The notes beneath the pieces are model-generated. The model was not told the DNA's origin. It was given only the letters and a program-made list of their open reading frames with translations, and made no database searches. Positions 54,907 to 64,000 of a DNA stretch of 64,000 nucleotides are shown piece by piece. Position 1 is the stretch's first letter; the number at the start of each line of letters is the position of its first letter. The position numbers and the translations under genes were made by a program. The stretch comes from Xestospongia bergquistia (lineage: Eukaryota > Porifera > Demospongiae > Haplosclerida > Petrosiidae), in contig OZ014421.1 in assembly GCA_963965975.1 (NCBI GenBank), forward strand, positions 6,811,413 to 6,875,412, written 5' to 3'.

Positions 54907-57401
54907 ATGCCGGGTTATAATGACCTTGAAATAAACGGAGAATACACGCGTTTGGACTCTCTACTCTGTCCTTCTTGTAATCTCATTTTAAGAGACGCTA
55001 TACAAACTGAAGAAGGAGTACGACTGTGCAAGACTTGCTGCGAAAATATATTAAGGTACTAGCTGGAGTATATGACATCTGGATGCATTGCATGGCCTGG
55101 TCACTTGGCTTCATGAAGTGACTAGCTATAGGAGATGTCAATTCTCTGTTAAGTCATAAGTTTTCAACTAGGTCTACAATCAAGATATCATTATTGATGT
55201 TATCCAATTTTTTTCTATTTTATAGCTCTCCAAACACTACTTGCACAAAATCAGGACTAAAACTAGAACCTAATGAACCAGTATGTCATATATAATATCC
55301 CAGCAGTCATTATAATGATTTATCATATCTTTATAATGTTTAGATTCATCCTGATATTGCTGTTAGGAGAGAAGTAGAAAGGTTACCAGTTAAATGTGCA
55401 AATCATAAAAGTGGGTGCCCCTGGACTGGAAAACTTAAAGATCATGAGGTGAGGCAATGTTTCTCATTATAATTTCATATATAGTACGTAACCTTCTAAA
55501 AACAGCAAATACACAAACATGAGTGTACCTACAAGACTGAGATTTGCCCTAATAGATGTGGTAAACGTATCCCTATTGATCAAATGCATGATCATTTGGA
55601 ATCAGAATGCCAACTCCGACAAATTCAATGTCCTCATTGTGAAACATCATTATATGCAAGAGATTATGAAGTAAATACTTTCTTTAAAGAGTATGTAATA
55701 AAAACATTTGTTATAGAATCATCAATTTAATTGCATTAAAGCACCATACCTCTGTGAGTGGTGTGGTAAAGATATGGCTAAAATTGAAGTGAGTAGTTAG
55801 TTCTTCTTTATTTTGTATCAAGTGACTCTTTGTTCATTAGATGGACAAGCACAAACTGGTTGAATGTAGTATTATGGTTGAATGTGTAGGTTGTAGTCAA
55901 CAAGTAAGTCAATCCAATTTAAAATGTGCAAGTGTTACTTCGGGAAATACAAGAAAAGATTGTTTTACACCTATTTATATATTGTTTGTTTATACAAGCA
56001 TGTAGTAGCAAGAATGTAGTATTATTGGAGAGCATATTGGTAAATGTTCAAATCACAAAAATGAATGCATCTGGACTAAAATCTAAAAGATTATGAGGGG
56101 AGGGTATTCCTTGCCTTTATCTTATTTTTTCTTCTATTTTAAGTTAACTCATAAGGATACCTGTGCAAGATCTTGTCCTAATCGATATAGAATTCAATTT
56201 CCAATAGCTGAAGTGCAGATACATGTAGAATCACAATGTCAATTGCCTGATATGGAAAGTCCTCAATGTCATATCAGACTTATATCTGGTGAACTAATTC
56301 TGAGAGGTAAGTTAATACACAGCACTTGAGTTATTACTTGTTCAGCTTATTATCAAGTACTAGTAGAACATTACCTTTTCTTCTCCAATATATAGCAGAG
56401 TGTTTATTTTCACCTGATCCAGTATTTGAGTACTTAACTGATGCACAAATGGAGAAATCAGAAAATCCTACATATCATAGTATGGCAGAAAACTTAGTGG
56501 TAGTAAGACAACATATACTTTGCTCTTTCATGTTAGGTCAATCTCAACATAGTATCTCTACTACCACTTCTATGGAAGATGCCACTATTCTGCCATTTCC
56601 AATGGCTGAAAATGAGCCTACTCATTGTTATAAAGAAGAGCATCAAATGATAAGAGATACTCAATGGAAAGAAATGAGACCTTTTAACATCCAAACTAAT
56701 GAACAAATTGGTCATGAGTTACCACTTACCAAACCATCATATCAATCATCATATGATGATTTTCAATCTAATGACAGATTAATTGAATTAGAAACAAAAA
56801 TAGCAGAACAAGAACGTCTCTTAGGAATGTTAAAAGGTCGTATATCTGAATTAGAACTACAACTCCAAGCATCTTTAGCTAGCACATATAATGGTTCATT
56901 GTTATGGCGTATACCTGACATCAGAAGAAGGAGAAGAGAAGCTATTGATGGCAAGATTACATCAATTTATAGCCCTCCTTTCTATACAGGAAGGAATGGT
57001 TACAAAATGTGTATTCGTGCTTATCTTAATGGAGATGGAATAGGCTATAATACTCATGTGTCTATCTTCTTTGTTCTAATGAAAGGTATGTTGTAAATAT
57101 TAAGAGTGAATTTAACACTTTTTTCTTATCTACAGGAGAATATGACCCATTATTAAAATGGCCATTTGATTATAAAGTTTCTCTAATAATGGTTGATCAA
57201 GATCATAGACGCCATATTGTCCAAAGTTTTAAACCATCTCCTAGTAGCAGTAGTTTTCAGAGGCCTAAGACAGATATGAATATTGCCTCTGGATGTCCAA
57301 AATTTGCTGAATTAAAAGTCCTAGATAATGATTCCTATGTCAAGGATGATGTGATGTACATCAAGTGTATAGTAGACACAACAAGAATCTTTCATCCTTA
57401 G
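54907..57401 (+). CDS. TRAF-family adaptor, TRAF-B (remodelled paralogue)
   Basis: Nine exons (54907..55055, 55226..55280, 55344..55448, 55506..55670, 55717..55788, 55841..55903, 56144..56306, 56396..57085, 57136..57401) close in phase to 575 aa without a stop. Exons 1-6 and the MATH end are nearly identical to TRAF-A. The region between differs: exon 7 encodes another, diverged zinc-finger segment (LTHKDTCARSCPNRYRIQFP), and exon 8 starts with about 125 residues not in TRAF-A (AECLFSPDPVFEYLTDAQ, ENPTYHSMAEN) before the shared coiled-coil end YDDFQSNDRLIELETKIAEQ. The long TRAF-A coiled coil is thus replaced. NPTY followed by YHSM resembles NPxY and YxxM motifs. Openness suggests function. 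Confidence 0.78.
56012..56092 (+). pseudogene. Decayed zinc-finger exon inside TRAF-B
   Basis: Resembles exon 3 (KCSNHKNECIWTKI against KCANHKSGCPWTGK) but a 1-nt insertion creates TAA and the donor GAGGTGAGG has become GAGGGGAGG. Lies in the intron 55904..56143, which splices over it in phase. Confidence 0.7.
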
Positions 57402-57753
57402 TATTTCATTTAGTTGATTATTTATCTCTTCTCTATTTTATTTTGATTCTAGCTTTTAATATCAAATGGATATTTGTAATAATAATTATTTCACAATGTG
57501 TTACCTCCTTAAATGCTAATTTGGAGTTTTATTTAAGGTTTCAGTACAAGGGTCAGTTACATTTTTGAAAGTTGACATATTAGGAGTTGTGTTAGTTGAT
57601 ATTTGGAGACTAAAGATTATCCTATTTGGTGATAGGTTGTTTACATTTGGTATTAGAGGAATATAAAATCACATCAATCTTGACATTGACTAGAATTCTT
57701 CATAAGGTATTATACTTAAGAGTTCAATTTTACAATACAGAGAGAATACTATT
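57402..57753 (+). repeat. TRAF-B 3' flank, inverted copy of TRAF-A 3' flank including SAPCD-like gene tail
   Basis: Reverse complement of about 28471..28835. The distal 35 bp (about 57716..57753) is the reverse complement of the last codons and stop of the gene ending at 28491. Confidence 0.85.
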
Positions 57754-57936
57754 ATCCAGACGTTTAAACCATCTCCTAGTAGTAGTAGTTTTCAGAGATC
57801 TAAAACAGATATGAACATTGCCTCTGGATGTCCAAAATTTACTGAGCTAAAAGTCCTTGACAATGATTCCTATGTTAAAGATGATATAATGTACATCAAG
57901 TGTATAGTAGACACAACAAGAATCTTTCATCCTTAG
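57754..57936 (+). pseudogene. Detached TRAF MATH 3'-end fragment
   Basis: Encodes QTFKPSPSSSSFQRSKTD through RIFHP and stop, open but starting mid-exon. It is followed to about 58260 by a second copy of the TRAF 3' flank. Confidence 0.85.
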
Positions 57937-58410
57937 TACTCCATTCAGTGACTATTTATCTCTTCTCTGTTGATTTTAATATAATATGTTTTGAATGTCA
58001 ATCAAATGTCTGTCATATATAATATAGTTATATATTTCACAAAATGTTACCTTAAATGCCAACTCTAGTTTAAAGTTTTGACTTATGTCTTTATAGGGTT
58101 AAGGTTTCAGTATAGCACTCATTGACATTCTTGGAAGTTGATGTTTTAGATTAGTTCATATTTGGAGACTAAAGATTATCTTATTTGGCGATAATTATAG
58201 TTTGTTTAGATTTGGTATAAATTAAAAGTCACATTAATCTTCTTACATTGATCTAGAGTAGTTACAAATTACAAAGGAAAAATTTTCTGTAGTAATACAT
58301 CTTCATATATTAATAGTAATATAATAATTTTGTATAATTATTGCTTCATTTATTAATTAATATAAATTGTTGTAAATGTCCCCACCAACAAGTGACTCTT
58401 TAATACAATA

Positions 58411-58825
58411 ATAAACAAAGTGTAAGTAATATAAGGTCACTAATTAGTAGGGGTATCCTTATTTGATATAGATGTTGAATACATCTGTATGGTCTATTAT
58501 GAAAGCTAAGAAAAGTTTATTAAGAGTATGTCAGTTAATAACTATTGGTTGTCATAAACATCTTATTTTTCTTCTAGACTAAAAATGGTTTTATGTCAAG
58601 ATTTTATATATTAAGTGAAACAATGTCACCATTATTTGCTTGGGGGTTCTTAGGTAGTGATAATGAACTACGTCAACGTTGTCAAAGATTTAAAGTGAGT
58701 CCTTCATATTTAGTTAATTAATGTTAATTAATTAATTAATGTTTTATTATCTAGATAACAATGATGAATTTTATGCAGGCAATATTTTCATTAGACAATG
58801 CTCGTTATATTACAATACAAACATT
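58411..58825 (+). pseudogene. Partial copy of MIGA exons
   Basis: Nearly identical to 53497..53910: introns and exons MLNTSVWSIMKAKKSLLR, TKNGFMSRF.., ITMMNFMQAIFSLDNARY. It breaks off at IQTFN and a stop. No 5' exons or promoter; a recent segmental copy. Confidence 0.9.
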
Positions 58826-58829
58826 TAAT

Positions 58830-58935
58830 TAGCAGTTACTATGTTATGGCCAAAATAACAACTGTATTTATAAAATATATTTCCCTGGAAGTGTTATGAC
58901 TCATGTGTTTATCACATGATTGGAAAGTCTTAGCT
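58830..58935 (-). repeat. Inverted copy of the MIGA 3' flank
   Basis: Reverse complement resembles about 54005..54130 (GACTTTCCAATCACATGATA, AACACTTCCAGGGAAATA). It abuts the MIGA fragment, which is in direct orientation. Confidence 0.75.
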
Positions 58936-59084
58936 AAAGAAATCTGATACAATATTGATGCCAGTCATAATGCTGATACCAGTAACAATGATGCAGCAAA
59001 TACGACGCGAACTATATATAGTAATTTATTTCTTGGACTATTGTTGTTGATAAGGATCATCGTTTATCGAGTATTTGTACGTAT

Positions 59085-59150
59085 GGACTCTTTACTGTGT
59101 TCATCTCGTACTAGCTGTACCAGATGGACAGAGTAGAGAGTCAATGCGCG
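59085..59150. repeat. Palindrome made of TRAF exon 1 fragments
   Basis: Arms GACTCTTTACTGTGTTCATCT and GACTCTCTACTCTGTCCATC (reverse strand) flank a 15-bp loop. The second arm matches TRAF exon 1 with its GCGCGC neighbour. Confidence 0.6.
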
Positions 59151-59529
59151 CAAAGTACGTGTAAGAAGTTCGCCGTGGCGACTAGATCGGATCACTAGAA
59201 CAGTCAACAGGTATTTATTTCTATCGTGTTTGTTGATTTCTCAATGCTCCTTTAGTTATGGACACACCTGATATTATAAGCCACACCCACCTAATACTTT
59301 TTATTCATCGATAAAGGTCACACCTATCTAATTATTACTATAATTATTAACAAAAGTAATAATTAATTTTGCAAAAATGATAAAACTATCTTTATAAAAA
59401 TTTATACTGATAAAAAATTGAAAAAATTAAAACTATAAATACATGGTTTGTTCTAATTTATTGCTATAAAACAAACCTCACCAATCTAGTCAAAAATGCA
59501 TAGCATTTTGATCACATGATGAATGATAG

Positions 59530-59860
59530 CACTGTTCAAGTTGGGCATATAGATGTTGTCTGTTGATCACACGGTGAACAACAGTACTGAGATGGTTGTC
59601 TGTATGTCGACTCATGATCACGATGAGTTTGATGATGTTGTCTAGATAATATTTTTTTGTCAATATAATTTTGTCCTGTTTGGAATGCCATTTTAATAGC
59701 TATATAACAATTTTTTTGATATTTAAAACTCAGCTCATCATCCTTTAAACTCTGTTCCTTCTAACTCAGCAAAAATTCCTTTATCAATTTCTTCATCTGA
59801 CAATTCTTCAAAATTAGAAAATATTCTACCCCAAAACTTGCAATCTAAGCACTTTTCTTT
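59530..59860 (-). pseudogene. Unrecognised coding-like relic
   Basis: On the minus strand KCLDCKFWGRIFSNFEELSD and EEIDKGIFAELEG read openly, then after one frameshift KDDELSFKYQKNCYIAIKMA continues for about 65 codons. No start found, and I do not recognise the family. The rest of 59160..59950 shows nothing. Confidence 0.35.
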
Positions 59861-60629
59861 ATGGTGAAGTTAAAAGACTCTATAGTTTTATGTATTGTAC
59901 AAAACACTTGCCCAAAGTTAGCAAAATATTGAGGATTAGGATGAAAGGTAGCTTTGATCATTTGGAATCAAATTGTCAACTCTGACAAATTCAATGTACT
60001 CATTGTCACACATCACTGTAATTATGCAAGAGATTATGAAGTATATAATGTAAGTGACAGTAAAGATAGGATTAAAATTGAAGTAAGTATTTTGCCTATT
60101 ATTTTTTTATCATAAGCATAAAATGGCCGAATATGCATGGTATTAATATGACAGAGAGTATTGGCTGTAGTTATATCAACAAGTAAGTCATCACATTGAA
60201 GTTTCACTTCACTTCACTGTAGGGGAATTACAAGGGAGTTTCCCTGGGAATGCCCTCTCATTATGAATATGTTTATAATAACTAGCAATAAAATAACATC
60301 CTGTTCTAGATTAAGTGTACATTTTTTACGGCAATCAAAGAAAAGGGATCTAGAGAGAAAATAAAAACACAACTACACGGGCATAGGAGCTGGAGCATTT
60401 TTCAGCTTCTCCAAATATTAAAATGTAATAATGAATTAACAACACAAAAAATGAAACAAAAAGAAAAAATAACAAGGCTGGTAACTCACACGCATTTGGC
60501 AGCCATGTTTTAATTCACCGCACCCCCCTCTCAAAATTATTTGCATGCTTAATCACGTGTGTTATTGTTTATCAGCTGGCTAGTAACTTGACAACTTATG
60601 TATTTCCAGACAAGCCACACCAACCAAAA

Positions 60630-60870
60630 AACTTCAATTTTCCTAAGAGACCTTTTGGAAAAAAGCAGATCGTTCAAAGAAGTTTCAGCCTCAATGGGTT
60701 TTAAAATGGAAGTGGCTTCGCTATGATGAAGCACTAGATGTCACATTCTATCATTTGTGTGGTAAAGCAGATCAGGAAAAAAACCTCAGTTCCAGCATGA
60801 AAGATCAAACTTTTCTAAGTAAAGGATTTAGCAATTGGAAGGATGGTACGAATCATTCCAATTGCTAGTA
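60630..60870 (+). mobile_element. hAT-type transposase relic (TTF zinc-finger region)
   Basis: After a frameshift the plus strand reads NFNFPKRPFGKKQIVQRSF and QPQWVLKWKWLRYDEALDVT, then FYHLCGKADQEKNLSS, TFLSKGFSNWKDGTNHSNC. The pattern W..W..LxYDE..D...C..C......F...GF.NWK is the TTF-type finger of hAT transposases. One frameshift and no downstream transposase: dead. The 60930..61040 tail has AGGGAGGGGCATGCCCCC, a palindromic motif common in invertebrate transposons. Confidence 0.65.
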
Positions 60871-61346
60871 TATACAATTTTGCATGGAAAGAATGCGTGA
60901 AAAAACTTGTAGTGATGGGCCTGAAATTGCACCAGATTCACTCCTGACAAACACAATTTTCAAAATTTTCCCAGGGAGGGGCATGCCCCCAGACCTCCTT
61001 GGATGCTTCAGTGTCAGCCTGATCATTTCATTTTTGCTTCCTACGCCCCTGAACTAAGAAGGAATACTAGAGAATATTCAGATAGAGATAGACAAAGGTC
61101 GTGAATCTATCAACAACTTAAGAGACCATAACTTGTAGAAATTAAAAAACATCTTGAAAAGCTAAAAAATCATGACAATGAGCAGGCATTAGTAGCCAAT
61201 TTAAAAATGCAGAATATTTTTGTATACCTTAAAATGTAAACAGAATGATTGATGTCAATGAAATGGTATTATTATATCAGAATTATAAACCAGAACAGGA
61301 TAACACAGTCAATTAATAACTTCTCTTCAATGCTCTGGAGCTCCGG

Positions 61347-61406
61347 AACTAGCTTTTTTATGCCATCAAATCCTAGGATTGATTTGATGGCGGAAAAAAG
61401 CTAGTT
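61347..61406. repeat. 60-bp inverted repeat (hairpin, MITE-like)
   Basis: AACTAGCTTTTTTATGCCAT pairs with the reverse complement of ATGGCGGAAAAAAGCTAGTT around a centre ATCCTAGGAT; about 27-bp arms with few mismatches. Confidence 0.75.
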
Positions 61407-61539
61407 ACGATTTTCAATCAAATGACATACAGATTAGTTCAATTAGAAACAAAAATAGCTGAACAAGAACATTTCTTTCTAGAATACAACTTTATTAGCT
61501 AGCACCTGTGATAATTCATTTTTTGGTGTATACCTTTAA

Positions 61540-61988
61540 TTTATCATTTATACATGACAATGACACAGCACAAATATTGCACCACAGCATAACATAGCAA
61601 TTAACTATAAAAAGTTCGCTTTACTTTTCACTGAAGAATTAGTATACTGTCGCTGTTGAGAAAATTCTTTAAAGCTGTTGAAAAACTGCTCAAACTATAA
61701 AATCTACAGGAATAAGGGTCAGATCTAGTAAGTAAGATGCGAGGTAAGTTAAAGAAAATGGCCATTGATCAACACTCCATTTATTGGCCCCTACATATGA
61801 ATAACAAATAAAGCACGTGTGTGGCGGTTGAAATTGCATAATATGCAGTATATAGTGCAACCCACAATTAGTTTGTAGAATTGCTGCTTATTGGGCGTTC
61901 GATCTATTTGGTTGTATAAAACCGTTTGAGTTATCAATTTCTGTTTTCCAGTCCAAAAAACGTTTATGTGTGGTGAGCTCTCGATGTA
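61540..61988 (+). promoter_or_regulatory. TRAF-C promoter/5'UTR, inverted copy of the TRAF-A one
   Basis: Reverse complement of about 31027..31485 with few differences. Carries ACTATAAAATC, AGATCTAGTAAGTAAGATG, GCGAG/GTAAGTTAAAG and TTTTCCAG, as upstream of TRAF-A. Confidence 0.65.
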
Positions 61989-64000
61989 ATGCCAGGTTAT
62001 GATCTTGAAATAAACGGAGAATACGCGCGTTTGGAGTCTCTACTATGTCCTTCTTGTAATCTCATATTAAGAGACGCTATACAAACTGAAGAAGGAGTAC
62101 GACTGTGCAAGACTTGCTGTGATAGAATACTAAGGTAGATACATATGTATATCTCTCGTTACTTTCTGTGTAGACGAGGGATATATACAGTATATACATG
62201 CATGCTTTGTTTGTCCGTTAATAAAGCACAGGCAATACGATAAATTTGATCGCTCCAAACATTACTGTGTTTCAGTATGCAACAATTGTTATCTTCAAAT
62301 TCCTTGCGAGAATTTTCCTGGCAATTTTAAAAAAATAATTCTTACCGTATTGTAAAGGTCAAGTAACAACATTAATTATAATATCACGTGATGGACGTGT
62401 TCTCCTTCGCCGCAGCAGCATAATCTCATAGGTCTTATGATATGCATCAGTTTGAAACAACCGTCTGTTACCCATTTTACTCAGCAAGTTTTCATTAAGT
62501 CAGTCATCACTGCCACTGCATGAAAAAATCTTTAATAATAAAATATGACACTAACTGTCATTAATGTATCATATAGCTGTAGTAGTGGTATCATAGCTAG
62601 TAGTGGTTTTCATTGTACATGTGTGTGTGTTTCTCTATTTAGTTCTCCCAATGCTACATGTCCTTTATCAAGAATCACATTAGATCCAAATGATCCAGTA
62701 AGCTTACATAATTTTTAGAGTATTGTAACGTATGGTTCTTAATCATATTAAATTCAGATTCATACTGACAGAGCTGTAAGAAAGGAAGTTGATAAGTTAC
62801 TGGTTAAGTGTCAAGATCATAAACATGGATGTCCCTGGACAGGAAGTCTTAAAGAACATGAGGTGAGACTCTCATATACAACCTCTCCTCTAGATCTGAT
62901 CTTTTTCTTCCTGTCTACAGCAAAATCACAGAAGCAATTGTGAATACAGAATCAAATCTTGTCCTAAAGGTTGTGGAGTTGAGATTCGATTGACTGAATT
63001 AAAGATACATTTGGAGCAGTGCCAACTCCGTCTCATAACATGTCCTCATTGTCATGTCCCACTTGTAGCTAAAGAATACAGGGTTTGTAATTTGTCTGTT
63101 ATAGGTCTTTAACTAACTATAAGTGTTCTTGTTTAGAATCATCAATTTACTTGCACTGTAATACCAATCTTTTGTAAATGGTGCAACATCATTGTCAACA
63201 GAAGTGAAGTGAGTTATAACATTACTATTATTATTATAGCACCATCATATAATATGCTACATAGATTGATAAACACATCTCCCTGGAATGCAATGTTATG
63301 GTTGAATATGCTGGGATTATAGGACATATTCAGCAAGTAAGTTTTGTAGGGTAATCCCCTACTACATGTCCATATATGAAAGTATGCTCATGTATGTATT
63401 ACCCAGGAATGTCCATATATGGTATTATGTACATGTATGGATGTTTATTAATGATCCTCTCTAACTAGATACCTGAAGGGAATTGTGCTCTACTGTCTGT
63501 AAATTATATTGGTCATTTTGAGACCATTCAGTTGATAGAGAAGAAAATTGCTTCGATGAAAGAAGAACTTGTTCACATTCAGACAGAGGTGAAACAAGGA
63601 GATGAAAACTACATTGGAAGATTAATGGAGATAATTGAAGGTCTCCAATTACAGACGAAGAATTTAGCAACAAAAGTAGCAGAACAAGAACGTCTCCCAG
63701 AAATGTTTAAGTTCATATATCTGAACTAGAACTTCAACTCCAGGCATCTTTAGCTAGCACATATAATGGGTCATTTTTATGGCGTATACCTGACATCAGA
63801 AGAAGGAGAAGAGATGCTATTGATGGCAAGATTACATCAATTTATAGCCCTCCTTTCTATACAGGAAGGAATGGTTACAAAATGTGTATTCGTGCTTATC
63901 TTAATGGAGACGGGATAGGTACTAATACTCATGTGTCTATCTTCTTTGTACTAATGAAAGGTATGTTGTAAATATTAATAGTGAATTTAACACTTTTTTC
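61989..64000 (+). pseudogene. TRAF-family paralogue TRAF-C, frameshifted, cut by window end
   Basis: Exons 61989..62134, 62643..62697, 62758..62862, 62921..63082, 63137..63208, 63265..63336 and 63469 onward join in phase. Exon 1 is like TRAF-A (MPGYDLEINGEYARLESLLC). Fingers are diverged (KHGCPWTGSLKEHE, CPKGCGVEIRL, CPHCHVPLVAKEY); the last one has lost its cysteines (VEYAGIIGHIQQ). Within the coiled coil, at about 63705..63711, one base is missing relative to TRAF-A, giving stop TAG a few codons later; the MATH frame resumes as SELELQLQASLASTYNGS. The upstream part is open, so a truncated, MATH-less adaptor or an assembly error are alternatives. Confidence 0.75.

Larger units (their letters stand above)
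59955..61535 (+). pseudogene. TRAF pseudogene, TRAF-D relic, interrupted
   Basis: Three collinear pieces: 59955..60186 (zinc-finger exons 4-6, with frameshifts, splice site before GTAAGTCA kept), 61068..61215 (coiled coil: QIEIDKGRESINNLRD-like, with stops), 61408..61535 (DFQSND..QLETKIAEQE then broken MATH start). The first gap is filled by transposon-like DNA. Confidence 0.8.

Overview
The window is nuclear DNA of an animal with a very compact, AT-rich genome. Most introns are 40-60 bp, genes are 70-180 bp apart, and the gene set is metazoan (mitoguardin, TRAF, RalGDS-type RasGEF, HAUS4, glomulin, CTR1, CFAP44/CFAP20). Compactness, head-to-head packing and TRAF expansion fit a demosponge (Amphimedon-like) best; this is an inference, since no species-diagnostic sequence was compared.

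Layout. 0-16 kb: TRNT1(+), HAUS4(-), BMS1(+), PPP1R11(-), CFAP44(+). 15.6-26.7 kb: DDX39/UAP56(-), GLMN(-), RPL28(+), a ZDHHC24-like gene(+), NDOR1(-), BBLN(+). 26.8-39.8 kb: a suppressor-APC-domain-like gene(+), TRAF-A(-), a small unknown ORF(+), a RalGDS/RGL gene(-), an unrecognised 236-aa gene(+), PRDX6(-). 40-54 kb: ZDHHC12(+), a FASTKD-family gene(-), TYW3(+), ODR4(-), CFAP20(+), a PLP enzyme(-), two tandem CTR1 copper transporters(-), mitoguardin MIGA(+). 54-64 kb: a rearranged TRAF region with TRAF-B(+, open), fragments of TRAF and MIGA, a TRAF relic broken by a hAT-type relic, and TRAF-C(+, frameshifted and cut by the window edge). Exon joins were checked by hand for reading phase for most genes.

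Genes alternate strand almost regularly. At least nine pairs start head-to-head with start codons 26-177 bp apart, and many end tail-to-tail (TYW3 and ODR4 stops are 2 bp apart). The window therefore works as a string of shared bidirectional promoters, two of them near perfect NRF1-type palindromes. Most genes are housekeeping: RNA processing and tRNA maturation (TRNT1, BMS1, DDX39, TYW3, FASTKD, RPL28), cilia (CFAP44, CFAP20), redox (NDOR1, PRDX6) and lipidation (two DHHC enzymes). They are not an operon or a single pathway.

The most interesting parts are: (1) the TRAF family, spread by inverted segmental duplication that carried along the tail of a neighbouring gene and produced one remodelled paralogue; (2) a 272-bp, almost identical, strongly structured repeat in two introns of the DDX39 gene; (3) a 40-bp tandem array in which every unit repeats a 3' splice site of the FASTKD gene; (4) microsatellites that themselves supply splice signals in several introns.
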